64,000 nucleotides of DNA from contig JAVYMA010000001.1 of the NCBI GenBank assembly GCA_038740345.1, positions 87,992 through 151,991 of the forward strand, written 5' to 3'. Position 1 is the stretch's first letter; the number at the start of each line of letters is the position of its first letter. The position numbers and the translations under genes were made by a program. A model generated the notes under the pieces. The model was not told the origin of the DNA. It searched no databases and saw only the letters and a list, made by a program, of their open reading frames with translations. The stretch is from Methanomassiliicoccales archaeon. GTDB taxonomy: Archaea > Thermoplasmatota > Thermoplasmata > Methanomassiliicoccales > UBA472. Of this stretch, positions 1 through 8,812 are shown in pieces.

Positions 1-741
1 GCTGCGCACATCGAAGTCGAACCATGGTGAGCTAAAAGCTTCTTCCACCGCCCGAAGTATTCTATCCAGGCCAGATGATATGCCTACGCCAGCGCGAACG
101 TGCTTACAGCTGCCGAAATCGGAACGAAGCTGCTGGATATCCTCCACCGTGAGGGCATTGGCCAGCTCTAGAACAGGAGCTAGCATGATGATGTCCATGG
201 CCCCGAAGGCTTTTCGTAGGGGGAGATTGGGGGCTATTTTGAGCAAGGAATCGTTGTGATAGGTGATGACCATGTCGGAATGCTCCATAACCTTAGTCAT
301 GGCCAAGGCCGCAGTGTGCTTGCGTTCCCCTCCCTCCACAGAAAAGGGCAGCGCAGCCGATACTATCACCAGCTTGCAATGCTTGCGACATATATTGGCC
401 AGGGCTGGAGTGACGCTGCTCCCTGTCTCTCCCCCCAGACCTGTAAAGATAAACATGATGTCCGCCTCGCCTATGCAACTGAATATCCCGCTCTTGAGGG
501 TCCCTCCAATGGCGTGGAACATCTGGGGGGAGGTGGTCTTGAACAATCTGACGTGCTCGCTGGTCAACACGCATCTTTTGGCCAGGGGGATCTCGTGCGC
601 CTCCTCGTCCCTAAGCACCGCCACCGCCTCCATTCCCGAGTCGGCGATAATGTTGCAGCCGGCGCCCCCGACGCCCACTAGCTTAATGCGCGGCCGGGTT
701 CTGGCCTCTCCATGACCTAGCCGCGACACCTCCTGAGCCAT
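1..741 (-). CDS. divergent FtsZ/tubulin-superfamily GTPase (3' end outside window)
   Basis: The frame starts at the ATG at 741 (reverse) and stays open to the window edge, so the C-terminus is missing. The N-terminus has the nucleotide-binding G-box GVGGAGCN at residues 23-30, as in FtsZ. The tubulin/FtsZ T4 signature is present but altered: GLGGETGSS at about 101-109 instead of the usual GGGTGTG type. Near the visible end, a GISSGLDRILRAVEEAF stretch followed by SPW matches the FtsZ helix leading to SPLL. In the expected catalytic T7 loop I read LTVEDIQQL rather than a clear NxDxxD. It is therefore an FtsZ-family paralogue that may be weakly active or regulatory rather than the main division FtsZ. 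It is divergent from herA. The family call is firm; the function is inferred. Confidence 0.75.
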   Translation of the reverse strand, partial: MAQEVSRLGHGEARTRPRIKLVGVGGAGCNIIADSGMEAVAVLRDEEAHEIPLAKRCVLTSEHVRLFKTTSPQMFHAIGGTLKSGIFSCIGEADIMFIFTGLGGETGSSVTPALANICRKHCKLVIVSAALPFSVEGGERKHTAALAMTKVMEHSDMVITYHNDSLLKIAPNLPLRKAFGAMDIIMLAPVLELANALTVEDIQQLRSDFGSCKHVRAGVGISSGLDRILRAVEEAFSSPWFDFDVRS

Positions 742-827
742 GCATGGATTATAGGAAGGAGATTGTAATAGCCTTTCGGTCCGCTGGTGCTTCCTTTTTA
801 TCGAAAACGCTGGGCCAGTAGGAATCG

Positions 828-835
828 TTTATTAT
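828..835 (+). promoter_or_regulatory. TATA-like box for herA
   Basis: TTTATTAT lies 28 bp before the herA ATG at 864, the usual archaeal TATA to start distance for a near-leaderless transcript. No Shine-Dalgarno sequence is visible between it and the ATG, which supports a very short leader. Assigned by pattern only. Confidence 0.35.
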
Positions 836-863
836 CTCACCGCTGATTAACCCGCGACTAGAC

Positions 864-2426
864 ATGAACGAAACAGGGAATGAGGGAGAAAGGATAGGCA
901 TAGTTTTCGGCGAGCGCGTCATGGACATTCGCTTCCGCTCGCTCCCAGATGCGGCCATCCAGGTGGGGGAGATGTTCATGATAGAGGATGGTTCCGAGGA
1001 TCGCTACCTCGTTAGAGTCACGGATGTGCAGCACGGCGCTGACCTTGAGCCCTTCGATAGCCTAGAGAGAATGGCCGGGAAGCTGATCCGGAGAGAGTCT
1101 GAGGTGGGAGTTGCCGACGAACTCGTGGTGCCGCTTTACAAGGTGGGGGTGTGCACTCCTCTGGGATGCATCCGCGCAGGGGCGTTCAAGAAGGCCAAGT
1201 CCATCCCTTCGCATTTCTCTTTGGTGCGAAGGACGGCTGACTCAGACTACGAATTCCTCCGCTCATATCTGGGGGATGTGGAGGTAGGCAGGCTACGCTC
1301 GGGCGACCAGGTGTTGCGCATGCCCGTGGGATTCTGGGGATGGTCCATGCCCCATCATATCGGCATCTTCGCCACCACTGGCATGGGCAAGAGCAATCTC
1401 ATGAAGGACATCGCCCTCAGCTGCATGCGCCTGCGTCGCTATGGATTCCTGATCCTCGATCCTCACGGCGAGTACTATGATGGGGGCATAGCGGGCAAGA
1501 AGGGATTGAGGGATTATGTTCAGCAGGAGGGATTGGAGGTGTTCTCCTCCCGGCGCCTGGATGGGCCTCACAACCCCCTCAAAATCTCTGCCACAGAGAT
1601 TGAGATAGATGACCTGGCCAATCTATACGAGTTCACTCAAGCACAGTTAGAGTGCTTACAGGCGGCGCAATGGCGCTATGGTCCTTCCTATCTCATCGAT
1701 CTCCACCGCAAGGATCCTGAAACCATCGGGCTGGAGCTAGGAGGACGATTTCATGAGGGTTCCATAAATGTAATAAAGCGGCGCCTGGAGAACATCTTCC
1801 GTTTCGATCTCATCACCACCGATCCCCAATATTCTATCACCTCCAGGGTGATATGCGCTCTTCACTCAGGGAAAGTGGTGCTCATTGACACCAGTAACAT
1901 GTTCGAGGCCGAGGAGCTTCTGGTATCGACGGTTCTGGCACGCGCGGTGTTCGAGAGGAACAAATCTCTTTACGCGGACAAGCAGAAGTTCGATTCCATC
2001 CCTCCCCTCCTGATAGCTTTGGAGGAGGCGCAGCGCGTGCTCTCTCAATCCAAAGGTACCGTCTTCGCGCAGATCGCACGGGAAGGGCGTAAGTTCAAGG
2101 TAGGGATATGCGCAGTATCCCAACAGCCTAAGCTGATTAACGAGGAGATCCTCTCCCAGTTCAACACGCTCTTTGTTTTGGGCCTTTCGGACAAGCGGGA
2201 CCGCGATATCCTGCGCAACAGCGCCAAGCACGACCTGTCGGTATTGGACAACGAAATACAAATGCTCATGCCGGGAGAGGCTCTGTTGGCCTCGCCCTTC
2301 ACGCCTTTCGCCGTACCCATCAAGGTGCATCTGTTCGAGGAACTATTGGAAAGGGAGAATGCCAAGGCCTTGGAGGAGAAGGCGAGAAAGCCGAACCTGA
2401 CGAAAGTGGATGCGGGGTTTTTCTAG
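864..2426 (+). CDS. herA: HerA-type bipolar DNA helicase/ATPase
   Basis: A hexameric FtsK/HerA-family ATPase that acts in DNA end resection with Mre11-Rad50. The N-terminus (IGIVFGE, then a beta-rich region) fits the HAS-barrel domain of HerA. Walker A is TTGMGKSN around residues 171-178. Walker B is LLIALEEAQR near residue 387, with the acidic pair typical of HerA. An arginine-rich AREGRKFKVG segment and SQQP follow, as in the family. At 520 residues it has the normal length. The ATG at 864 sits 28 bp after a TATA-like box. Downstream are an antiporter, mre11 and rad50 on the same strand. In many archaea nurA is in this cluster, but no NurA is seen here. Confidence 0.9.
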   Translation: MNETGNEGERIGIVFGERVMDIRFRSLPDAAIQVGEMFMIEDGSEDRYLVRVTDVQHGADLEPFDSLERMAGKLIRRESEVGVADELVVPLYKVGVCTPLGCIRAGAFKKAKSIPSHFSLVRRTADSDYEFLRSYLGDVEVGRLRSGDQVLRMPVGFWGWSMPHHIGIFATTGMGKSNLMKDIALSCMRLRRYGFLILDPHGEYYDGGIAGKKGLRDYVQQEGLEVFSSRRLDGPHNPLKISATEIEIDDLANLYEFTQAQLECLQAAQWRYGPSYLIDLHRKDPETIGLELGGRFHEGSINVIKRRLENIFRFDLITTDPQYSITSRVICALHSGKVVLIDTSNMFEAEELLVSTVLARAVFERNKSLYADKQKFDSIPPLLIALEEAQRVLSQSKGTVFAQIAREGRKFKVGICAVSQQPKLINEEILSQFNTLFVLGLSDKRDRDILRNSAKHDLSVLDNEIQMLMPGEALLASPFTPFAVPIKVHLFEELLERENAKALEEKARKPNLTKVDAGFF

Positions 2427-2433
2427 GAGGTAC

Positions 2434-4206
2434 ATGGACACCGCCACGCAATATATTTTGGAGATAGCTCTCATCGCCATCATCGCCGGCGCCTGCTCAG
2501 TCATTTTCGCCAAGTTACGCTTCCCCTCTGTCATCGGATATGTGGTGGCGGGGATGCTTTTGGGGCCAGGCATCCTAGGCTCTTTGGTATATTTCGATGT
2601 GGATATCATCGACTTCCTGAGCAACATGGGAATCGCCCTGCTCATGTTCTCCATAGGTCTGGAATTCAACCTTAGGAGACTGCACAAGATAGGTGGCTTC
2701 GCCATCGTCGCTGGAAGCGTGGAAGTGGCATTGATGATGCTCACTGGTTACTGGTTAGGCCAGATCATAGGTCTAGGGGATGTGGGGAGCGTCTTCCTGG
2801 CCGCCATCATGGCCATCTCTTCCACGGCGGTCATAATCAAGGTGCTGCACGACACGGGAAAATTGAAGGAGGAGTGGACGGAGCCGGTGATCGGGGTGCT
2901 CATCGTGGAGGATCTGATAGGTGTCATCCTCCTCGCCCTCACCTCGCCCTTGCTCACTGGCCAGGTCGTCAATTTAGGCAGCATCCTCCTGATAGCGATC
3001 TCTATAGCGGCATTCCTCATATTCAGCTTGATATTAGGGCTCGCGGTCGTACCTAATTTGATAGACCGCGTAGCACTCAGGCATTCCTCCGAGACCCTGC
3101 TCTTGGTATCTCTGGGGCTAGCCTTCGGATTCGCCCTCACCGCCGTGGGACTGGGGCTCTCTCTCACTATCGGCGCCTTCGTCATGGGCGTGCTCATCTC
3201 TCATTCCCAGCACAGCGAGGATGTGGTGCGCAAGATCGAGCCCATCAAAGAGATGTTCATGGCCGTCTTCTTCGTATCGGTGGGGATGCTCGTCGACCCA
3301 AGGCTGGTCCTGCAGGGCCTGCCGTTAGCGCTGCTCATAGCGGCGGTCTTTTATCTAGGCAAGACCGCCTTCGTGGCAGTCGGATGTTACACCGCCAATC
3401 TGCCAGCGCGCACCTCCTTTTTGGCTGGCGCTAGCATGGTGGCCATGGGGGAGATCTCCTTCGTTATCGCCAACTCCGGCATGCGCGCTGGAATCCTACC
3501 CCCTGAGTTGTATTCCTCCATCATCGGGGCAGCCATCCTCACCATGATACTGCTGCCGCTAAGTGTACAAAGGGCCACTCGGGAGTTCGCTTGGATCGTG
3601 CGTCACACCCCTCCCCGAGCCCTTCGCTCCCTCCAGACCATAGAAGGGGTGCGCATGGAGCTACGCCAGCGTCTTAGCTCCTCAGTCCAGCGCCGTAAAG
3701 AGATAGGACGTCAGCTCTTCCTGCTAATGATTGACGTCACCCTTCTACTGCTCATTCAGTTCCTGGGCCTGATCATGTTCCTGGCCATCCAGGATTTGAG
3801 GCAATGGGCCCAAGGCCTTGGAGTCAGCGTGACCGCTGTAGCCTTAGTGCTCAGCGTGGCTCTGTCACTGCCTGTCATCGTAGACTTGATCTCGCGCCTC
3901 CGCAAGGTGGTGGCACTAATGGCCTCTGCGCTCACCGATAGCAAAACTTTCAAGGCCGTGAGCCAAACCTTAGCATTCCGCCTCCTTCGGAGGCTCACCT
4001 ACATCACTGTTCTAATCATCCTCATCTTCAGCCTGGCGCCAATAGAGTTCTTTGTGGATGAATACGCTCGGGCTTTTAGCCTCGTATTCATCATATTGGG
4101 CCTGATACTAGGTTACCTCATATGGGATACGCTTAGAAGGGGCTATGAGAAGTGGTCGATGGCTTTGGAAAAAAACTTCATAGAGGAACGTAGAGAGAAA
4201 GGTTAG
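2434..4206 (+). CDS. CPA2/Kef-type cation:proton antiporter
   Basis: A polytopic membrane protein of the monovalent cation:proton antiporter-2 family, predicted to exchange Na+ or K+ for H+. The first ~390 residues form a chain of hydrophobic segments. Family-like stretches are FPSVIGYVVAGMLLGPG near residue 27, a membrane segment with SSTAVIIKVL, and GEISFVIANSG. The C-terminal part has further hydrophobic spans and charged linkers but no recognisable TrkA-N/RCK domain. The start is the ATG at 2434, preceded by AGGAGGT, 7 bp after the herA stop, so it is co-transcribed with herA. It occupies the position where archaeal DNA-repair operons often carry nurA. A functional link to repair is not established. 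Confidence 0.88.
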   Translation: MDTATQYILEIALIAIIAGACSVIFAKLRFPSVIGYVVAGMLLGPGILGSLVYFDVDIIDFLSNMGIALLMFSIGLEFNLRRLHKIGGFAIVAGSVEVALMMLTGYWLGQIIGLGDVGSVFLAAIMAISSTAVIIKVLHDTGKLKEEWTEPVIGVLIVEDLIGVILLALTSPLLTGQVVNLGSILLIAISIAAFLIFSLILGLAVVPNLIDRVALRHSSETLLLVSLGLAFGFALTAVGLGLSLTIGAFVMGVLISHSQHSEDVVRKIEPIKEMFMAVFFVSVGMLVDPRLVLQGLPLALLIAAVFYLGKTAFVAVGCYTANLPARTSFLAGASMVAMGEISFVIANSGMRAGILPPELYSSIIGAAILTMILLPLSVQRATREFAWIVRHTPPRALRSLQTIEGVRMELRQRLSSSVQRRKEIGRQLFLLMIDVTLLLLIQFLGLIMFLAIQDLRQWAQGLGVSVTAVALVLSVALSLPVIVDLISRLRKVVALMASALTDSKTFKAVSQTLAFRLLRRLTYITVLIILIFSLAPIEFFVDEYARAFSLVFIILGLILGYLIWDTLRRGYEKWSMALEKNFIEERREKG

Positions 4207-4279
4207 GGCAGTTTCGCTACTGTCTCAGCAATCCCTTTTAAACAGACATAGGTTGTGGTGGGTATAATGGAGATAAGAC

Positions 4280-5398
4280 ATGAAATTGGTGCACATCTCC
4301 GATTCGCATATCGGCTACTCTGCCTTCTCCAAGGTGGATGAAGCGACTGGCCTTAATCTCCGAGAGGTCGATTTCTATGAGGCCTTCAGACGTCAGATCG
4401 ACCGTTGCCTGGAAATCAGGCCTCGCGTGGTGCTGCACTCGGGTGATGTGTTCGACTCCGTCCGTCCGACTAATCGCGCAATATCTTTCGCCCTGGAGCA
4501 GTTCCTCAGATTAAATGAGGCAGGCATCGATACCGTGATCATATCCGGAAATCACTCTTCCCCAAAACTGCGGGAGACGGGGTCAGTATTCAAGATCTTC
4601 GAGCATCTGGAGCATGTGCATCCGGTATACAAAGAGAGTTATGAGATAGTGGACTTGGGAGACCTGGCGGTGCACGCGCTGCCCCATGCTGAGGGGGAGC
4701 ATCTGCAAAAGGAGGCGGCAAGGATGTCTCCCCTTCAGGGAAAATATAATGTGGCCATGATGCATGTGGGCATATCCTCGCTCAACGTATTCCGCATGAA
4801 TGAATTTAATGAGCAGATCCTCCCCGCCTCCTATCTAAAGCCTGAGTTCGACTACATCGCCCTTGGCCATTATCATGACTTCTCTCAGGTGACCAGGAAC
4901 GCCTACTACGCCGGCTCAGGCGAGAGATTGTCCTTCGCTGAGGCAGGCTCCGATAAGGGCCTGTTGGAGGTGGAACTCTCCCCTCTCAAGGTGAGGTTCA
5001 GGAAAATGCCCACCCGACCCATGGTAGACCTTGAGCCCATAGACGCCAAGCACATGGATTTGGCACAGCTGAGGAAGGAGCTGATGAGGGTCTTGGAAGC
5101 CCATGAACTGGAGGGGAAAATAGTGAGGCTGAGGATGACCAATCTCAGCCAGGAATGCTATTCCAGTCTCGACTTCCATTGGCTGAGACAATTGGCGGCG
5201 AGAGCAGCGCATTTCGAGATCAAGGCAGAACTCCTGCCCAGGGAAGCGGGGGCCGTCGCGGCCTATACTGGCTTCGCCTCACTGGACCGGGAATGGATAG
5301 CTTTCCTGGAGAGCTATCCCCTGGAGAAGGTAGACAAATCCAAGGTTCGCGCCAAGGGATTGGAGTACTTGGCCAAGGGGGTGGAAGAATCAGATTGA
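4280..5398 (+). CDS. mre11: DNA double-strand break repair nuclease Mre11
   Basis: A metallophosphoesterase-fold nuclease that, with Rad50, processes DNA double-strand breaks. Phosphoesterase motifs appear in order: HISDSHIG at residues 4-11, SGDVFDSVRPT near 54, ISGNHSS near 93, MHVG near 161 and ALGHYHDF near 193. These supply the Asp/His/Asn ligands for two metal ions. The 372-residue length fits archaeal Mre11, with a C-terminal capping and Rad50-binding region. A short gap follows the antiporter. The stop codon overlaps the proposed TTG start of rad50 (TTGA), showing translational coupling. Confidence 0.92.
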   Translation: MKLVHISDSHIGYSAFSKVDEATGLNLREVDFYEAFRRQIDRCLEIRPRVVLHSGDVFDSVRPTNRAISFALEQFLRLNEAGIDTVIISGNHSSPKLRETGSVFKIFEHLEHVHPVYKESYEIVDLGDLAVHALPHAEGEHLQKEAARMSPLQGKYNVAMMHVGISSLNVFRMNEFNEQILPASYLKPEFDYIALGHYHDFSQVTRNAYYAGSGERLSFAEAGSDKGLLEVELSPLKVRFRKMPTRPMVDLEPIDAKHMDLAQLRKELMRVLEAHELEGKIVRLRMTNLSQECYSSLDFHWLRQLAARAAHFEIKAELLPREAGAVAAYTGFASLDREWIAFLESYPLEKVDKSKVRAKGLEYLAKGVEESD

Positions 5399-7809
5399 GG
5401 CATTTGGAGCTGCGCAATTACCGGAGATTCCGCTACGCCTCACTGGACATCCCTGAGGGCGTGGTAGGCATATTGGGCCCTAATGGGTCGGGGAAGAGCA
5501 CGCTCATGGAAGCCGTGGCCTGGGCGCTCTACGGCAACGAGGGGGATATCGTTCGTCAGGGGAAAGCAGGCGTGAGATCGGCACTTGCTAGCATGAATGA
5601 TGAGTGCTCGGTCACCCTAGACTTTGAGATATCTGGCGATCAATACAAAGTGTATCGCGCCATGAAGGGTAAAAGCCTGAGCGTGGAGGCACAACTCACC
5701 GTCAACGGCAAACAGTTGGCACGGGGCGATAAGGGCGTCACCGAGGAGGTCCGACGCATTTTAGGCATGGATTACAAATCCTTCTTTATCTCCGTCTTTG
5801 CCAGGCAAAAGGAGCTGAACGCTCTCTCTGCCCTCAAGCCTGCGGAGAGGGGGAAGGTGGTGCGGCGAATGCTTGGCATAGAGTCCCTTACTAGGACAGT
5901 GGAGGAGATAGACCGCGATCGCAACCGCCTGCAGGACCGCTTTTCCGATTTGCAAAAAGACCTTCAGGACGAGGAGGGTAGATACTATTCCAAAAGGCTG
6001 CGGCAAGAGCTTGACTCGATGCGTCTGGAGATAGAGCGCGCAGAAGAGGTCCTTCGCAATCTTGCCATTCAAGAGCAGGGCATGTCCGCAGCGATGGCGC
6101 AAGCGACATCCAGAAGGGATTTGCTCACTAAGAAAGAAGAGAGGTACCGAAGCCTTCAGACCTCCCTTCTCATGCACCGCAAGGATAAGGAGGCAGCGGA
6201 GGCGGCGCTCACCCGAGCGGTGGAGATGATAGAAGAGTTGAAAAGCAAGGCCAGGCAAGCGGCAGCGCTGCAGGCCGAGGCAGAAGAATATGAGAAATCC
6301 CAATCAAGAAAGGAAGAGCTGGACAGCTTGGCCAAGGAGAACGCCAGGAAGAATGAGTTGGAAAGGCAGCATTCCTCGCTAGTACAGAATATTTCCCGAC
6401 TCAGAGAATCATTGCGCTCCTTCGAAAATGCCGAAAAACTCCGTCAGGAGCTTAATGACCAATTGGCCGCTGTGGAGGCGAGCATAGAACAGTTGAAAGC
6501 GGAACAAGGAAGCACGCGTGAAAGTCTCAAGGTGAGGATGGCAGAAGCGGAGCGCCTGACCAAAGAGATCGATAAGGCTAGATTGCGCTTAAAGGAGATC
6601 GAGAGGTTAGGGCCAGAAGGTGTATGCCCTACCTGCGAGCGCAAGCTTTGCGACCAGCACTCCTTCCTCACGGAGAAATTGAGGAAGGAGATGGAGGACA
6701 TGGAGCGGGAACGTTCTCGCTTGAACTCCGAAGCGGAGCGGGAAAGGGAAGAGTTGGCCCAGAAGGACAAGAGATTAGAAGCTCTCAACAAGCGCCGAAA
6801 GCACCTACAAGGACAGTACGAGCAGCAAGTTAAGGCAGTGACGAATAAGAAAACGCTACTGGAGCAACTCCTGACCATGGAAAGGGATAAGATGCGACTG
6901 GAACAGGAGCTCTCTCCTCTATACTCGTTGAGATACGATGAAAAAGAATATCTTAGGCTTAAGCAGAGGCTCGCAGACCTCAAGCCCAAGTGGGAGAGGA
7001 GAAAAGAGCTGTTGGCAGAGGTTCAGTCTTTGGAGCGCTGGCAGAAGGAGCAGGAGGAGCAGACGAGGAGGATAGCTAGATGTACCTCCCTCATCGAGCG
7101 CCTGGAGGAAGAGATCACTCAGCTAGGATACAAGGAAGGGGAACGGCAGGAGGCCCAGCGAGCATTGGACGAGCTGTTGCGGCAGAAACAGGAATTGGAC
7201 AAGGAAATTTCTAGGGTGCAGAATGAGCTTTCCCGTCTTAGGGCAGAGTCAGGCATGAAGGAGAACAGGCTCTCGGAGCTCCTGGAGAAGGAGGCGAAAC
7301 TGGCTGAGCTGACGGTGCAGGTGATGGAGCAGACCGCCTTGGGACAGGCCATGCGGGCCTTCAGGGAGAGTATGATGGCGCGGGTGGTGCCCACGCTGTC
7401 TGAGCTGTCCTCGCGCCTGCTCTCAGAGCTAACCGATGGACGATACGTAGGCATGAAGCTGGACAGCGATTACGAAATCAGCATACTGGACAGAGGAGAG
7501 GAATATCCCCTGATGCGCTTCTCCGGAGGGGAAGTAGATCTGGCTAACCTCTGCCTTAGGTTGGCCATCTCCAAGGTCATCGCCGAGAGGGCAGGCAGCG
7601 CGCTCAACCTGCTGATATTGGACGAGATATTCGGTTCTCAGGACCAGATGCGCAAGCGCAACATAATGGAAGCTTTCTCTCAGTTGTCCAGGCAGTTCTC
7701 GCAGATCCTTCTCATCACTCATATAGACGATGTCAAGGACATGGTGGGAGCGGCCATCGTGGTCAGGGAGAACGAGGATGGAAGCAGCTCCGCCAGCGTG
7801 GTTATTTGA
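5395..7809 (+). CDS. rad50: DNA double-strand break repair ATPase Rad50
   Basis: An SMC-like ABC ATPase that partners Mre11. I choose the TTG at 5395, which overlaps the mre11 stop by TTGA and gives MRHLELRNYRRF, the canonical Rad50 N-terminus; the longer open frame from 5155 lies inside mre11. Walker A is GPNGSGKST (residues 28-36). Long heptad coiled coils surround a zinc hook with CPTC at residues 411-414. The C-terminal lobe has the ABC signature FSGGEVDLANLCLRLA and Walker B LLILDEIFG, then an H-loop region ITHIDD. About 804 residues, slightly short but normal for archaeal Rad50. Confidence 0.93.
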   Translation: MRHLELRNYRRFRYASLDIPEGVVGILGPNGSGKSTLMEAVAWALYGNEGDIVRQGKAGVRSALASMNDECSVTLDFEISGDQYKVYRAMKGKSLSVEAQLTVNGKQLARGDKGVTEEVRRILGMDYKSFFISVFARQKELNALSALKPAERGKVVRRMLGIESLTRTVEEIDRDRNRLQDRFSDLQKDLQDEEGRYYSKRLRQELDSMRLEIERAEEVLRNLAIQEQGMSAAMAQATSRRDLLTKKEERYRSLQTSLLMHRKDKEAAEAALTRAVEMIEELKSKARQAAALQAEAEEYEKSQSRKEELDSLAKENARKNELERQHSSLVQNISRLRESLRSFENAEKLRQELNDQLAAVEASIEQLKAEQGSTRESLKVRMAEAERLTKEIDKARLRLKEIERLGPEGVCPTCERKLCDQHSFLTEKLRKEMEDMERERSRLNSEAEREREELAQKDKRLEALNKRRKHLQGQYEQQVKAVTNKKTLLEQLLTMERDKMRLEQELSPLYSLRYDEKEYLRLKQRLADLKPKWERRKELLAEVQSLERWQKEQEEQTRRIARCTSLIERLEEEITQLGYKEGERQEAQRALDELLRQKQELDKEISRVQNELSRLRAESGMKENRLSELLEKEAKLAELTVQVMEQTALGQAMRAFRESMMARVVPTLSELSSRLLSELTDGRYVGMKLDSDYEISILDRGEEYPLMRFSGGEVDLANLCLRLAISKVIAERAGSALNLLILDEIFGSQDQMRKRNIMEAFSQLSRQFSQILLITHIDDVKDMVGAAIVVRENEDGSSSASVVI

Positions 7810-7816
7810 AGGACCT

Positions 7817-8812
7817 TCAGCTCCAGATGGCCTGGATATCGACGTTCTCTTTCACCAAGCCGCGGATCCTATCGATCTTGACCTGGTCCTCAGGGTCTAT
7901 GCGGGCGATGAGATGATCCACCGCCTCGGCCGCACTCATGGTGTCCAACGAGGTAAGCAGGATTGGCACTCTGCGCTCATAGGCCTTGGCCACCACCTGC
8001 TTCTCAGGATACAATCCTCCGGTCAGGATGAGGCAGGAGGTATCGGTGCTTAGGGCCGCCATATGAAGGTCCGAGCGGTCTCCGCAGGTGATGAGCGCCT
8101 TGTGACTGGCTCTGCGCATGAACCTGATCGCCGTCTCAGGGCTCATAGCTCCTATCATCACCTCCTCCACCCGATTGTCTAGGCCCTCTTCCACCACCAC
8201 CTCCGCGCGCAGAGCCTCCACCACCTCCCTTACCCTGAAATGCCTAAGCTCTGGCGCTTCCGGTATGCTGCCTAAGACTCTGATGCCCCTTCGTTCCAAC
8301 AGCTTTCTCTCCTCATCACCGCATCCGAAGTTAAGGATGGCTCCTTTGAACCTGACCTTGTAGGAACGCATCAGCTGCACTAGCATAGCCAGCTTGTCGA
8401 AGGAACCAGTCTGCTTGGAGGATATCAACACCACCTCGGCCCCTATGGCCTCAGCAATAGTCAGGCCCGAGACGTTATGGAGGAAACCAGTGAGCACATC
8501 CCTGGTTCCCTCCACTAGCATATCCTCGCAGGAGCCCTTGACCTCTTGGTAAGCGCGCACTATCCGCTCTATGTCCAACGGCCTATGGATGTCGTAAGTG
8601 AAGGGGGAGAGCTTCTCCTCCTCCACATCGAGGCGCAGCGCTCGCTTCATGAGATATGCGTCCTGATCTACCAGCCTTTCGCGGTCATTGCGCAGGGTCT
8701 CCCTAAAGGGCTTGAAATACCCCACCTTTCTCGAATGGTTCAAGGCCAAGCCCAAAGATACCATGCTCTTGCCTGACCTTTCCGTGACCGACCCTAGAAA
8801 TAAAGTGCTCAT
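7817..8812 (-). CDS. BioD-like P-loop protein with DRTGG domain (phosphotransacetylase N-domain type)
   Basis: 331 residues. The N-terminus SVTERSGKSMVSLGLAL (residues 8-24) is the P-loop of the dethiobiotin-synthetase/CobB-like superfamily. The middle and C-terminal parts (from about 215) resemble the DRTGG domain found in the N-terminal half of long phosphotransacetylases. No phosphotransacetylase catalytic domain follows, so this is the stand-alone regulatory-type protein, not Pta itself. Its start overlaps the stop of the acetate-CoA ligase gene by 4 bp on the same strand, so the two are translationally coupled. That context suggests a role in controlling acetyl-CoA/acetate metabolism. 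The substrate is unknown. Confidence 0.75.
   Translation of the reverse strand: MSTLFLGSVTERSGKSMVSLGLALNHSRKVGYFKPFRETLRNDRERLVDQDAYLMKRALRLDVEEEKLSPFTYDIHRPLDIERIVRAYQEVKGSCEDMLVEGTRDVLTGFLHNVSGLTIAEAIGAEVVLISSKQTGSFDKLAMLVQLMRSYKVRFKGAILNFGCGDEERKLLERRGIRVLGSIPEAPELRHFRVREVVEALRAEVVVEEGLDNRVEEVMIGAMSPETAIRFMRRASHKALITCGDRSDLHMAALSTDTSCLILTGGLYPEKQVVAKAYERRVPILLTSLDTMSAAEAVDHLIARIDPEDQVKIDRIRGLVKENVDIQAIWS

Noticed and set aside
256-715. Two forward frames and one reverse frame of 90-150 codons
   Set aside because: They lie antisense or out of frame to the FtsZ-like gene, which alone shows family motifs.
5155-5394. Extended N-terminus of Rad50
   Set aside because: The extra 80 codons lie inside mre11, and the canonical N-terminus begins at the TTG at 5395.
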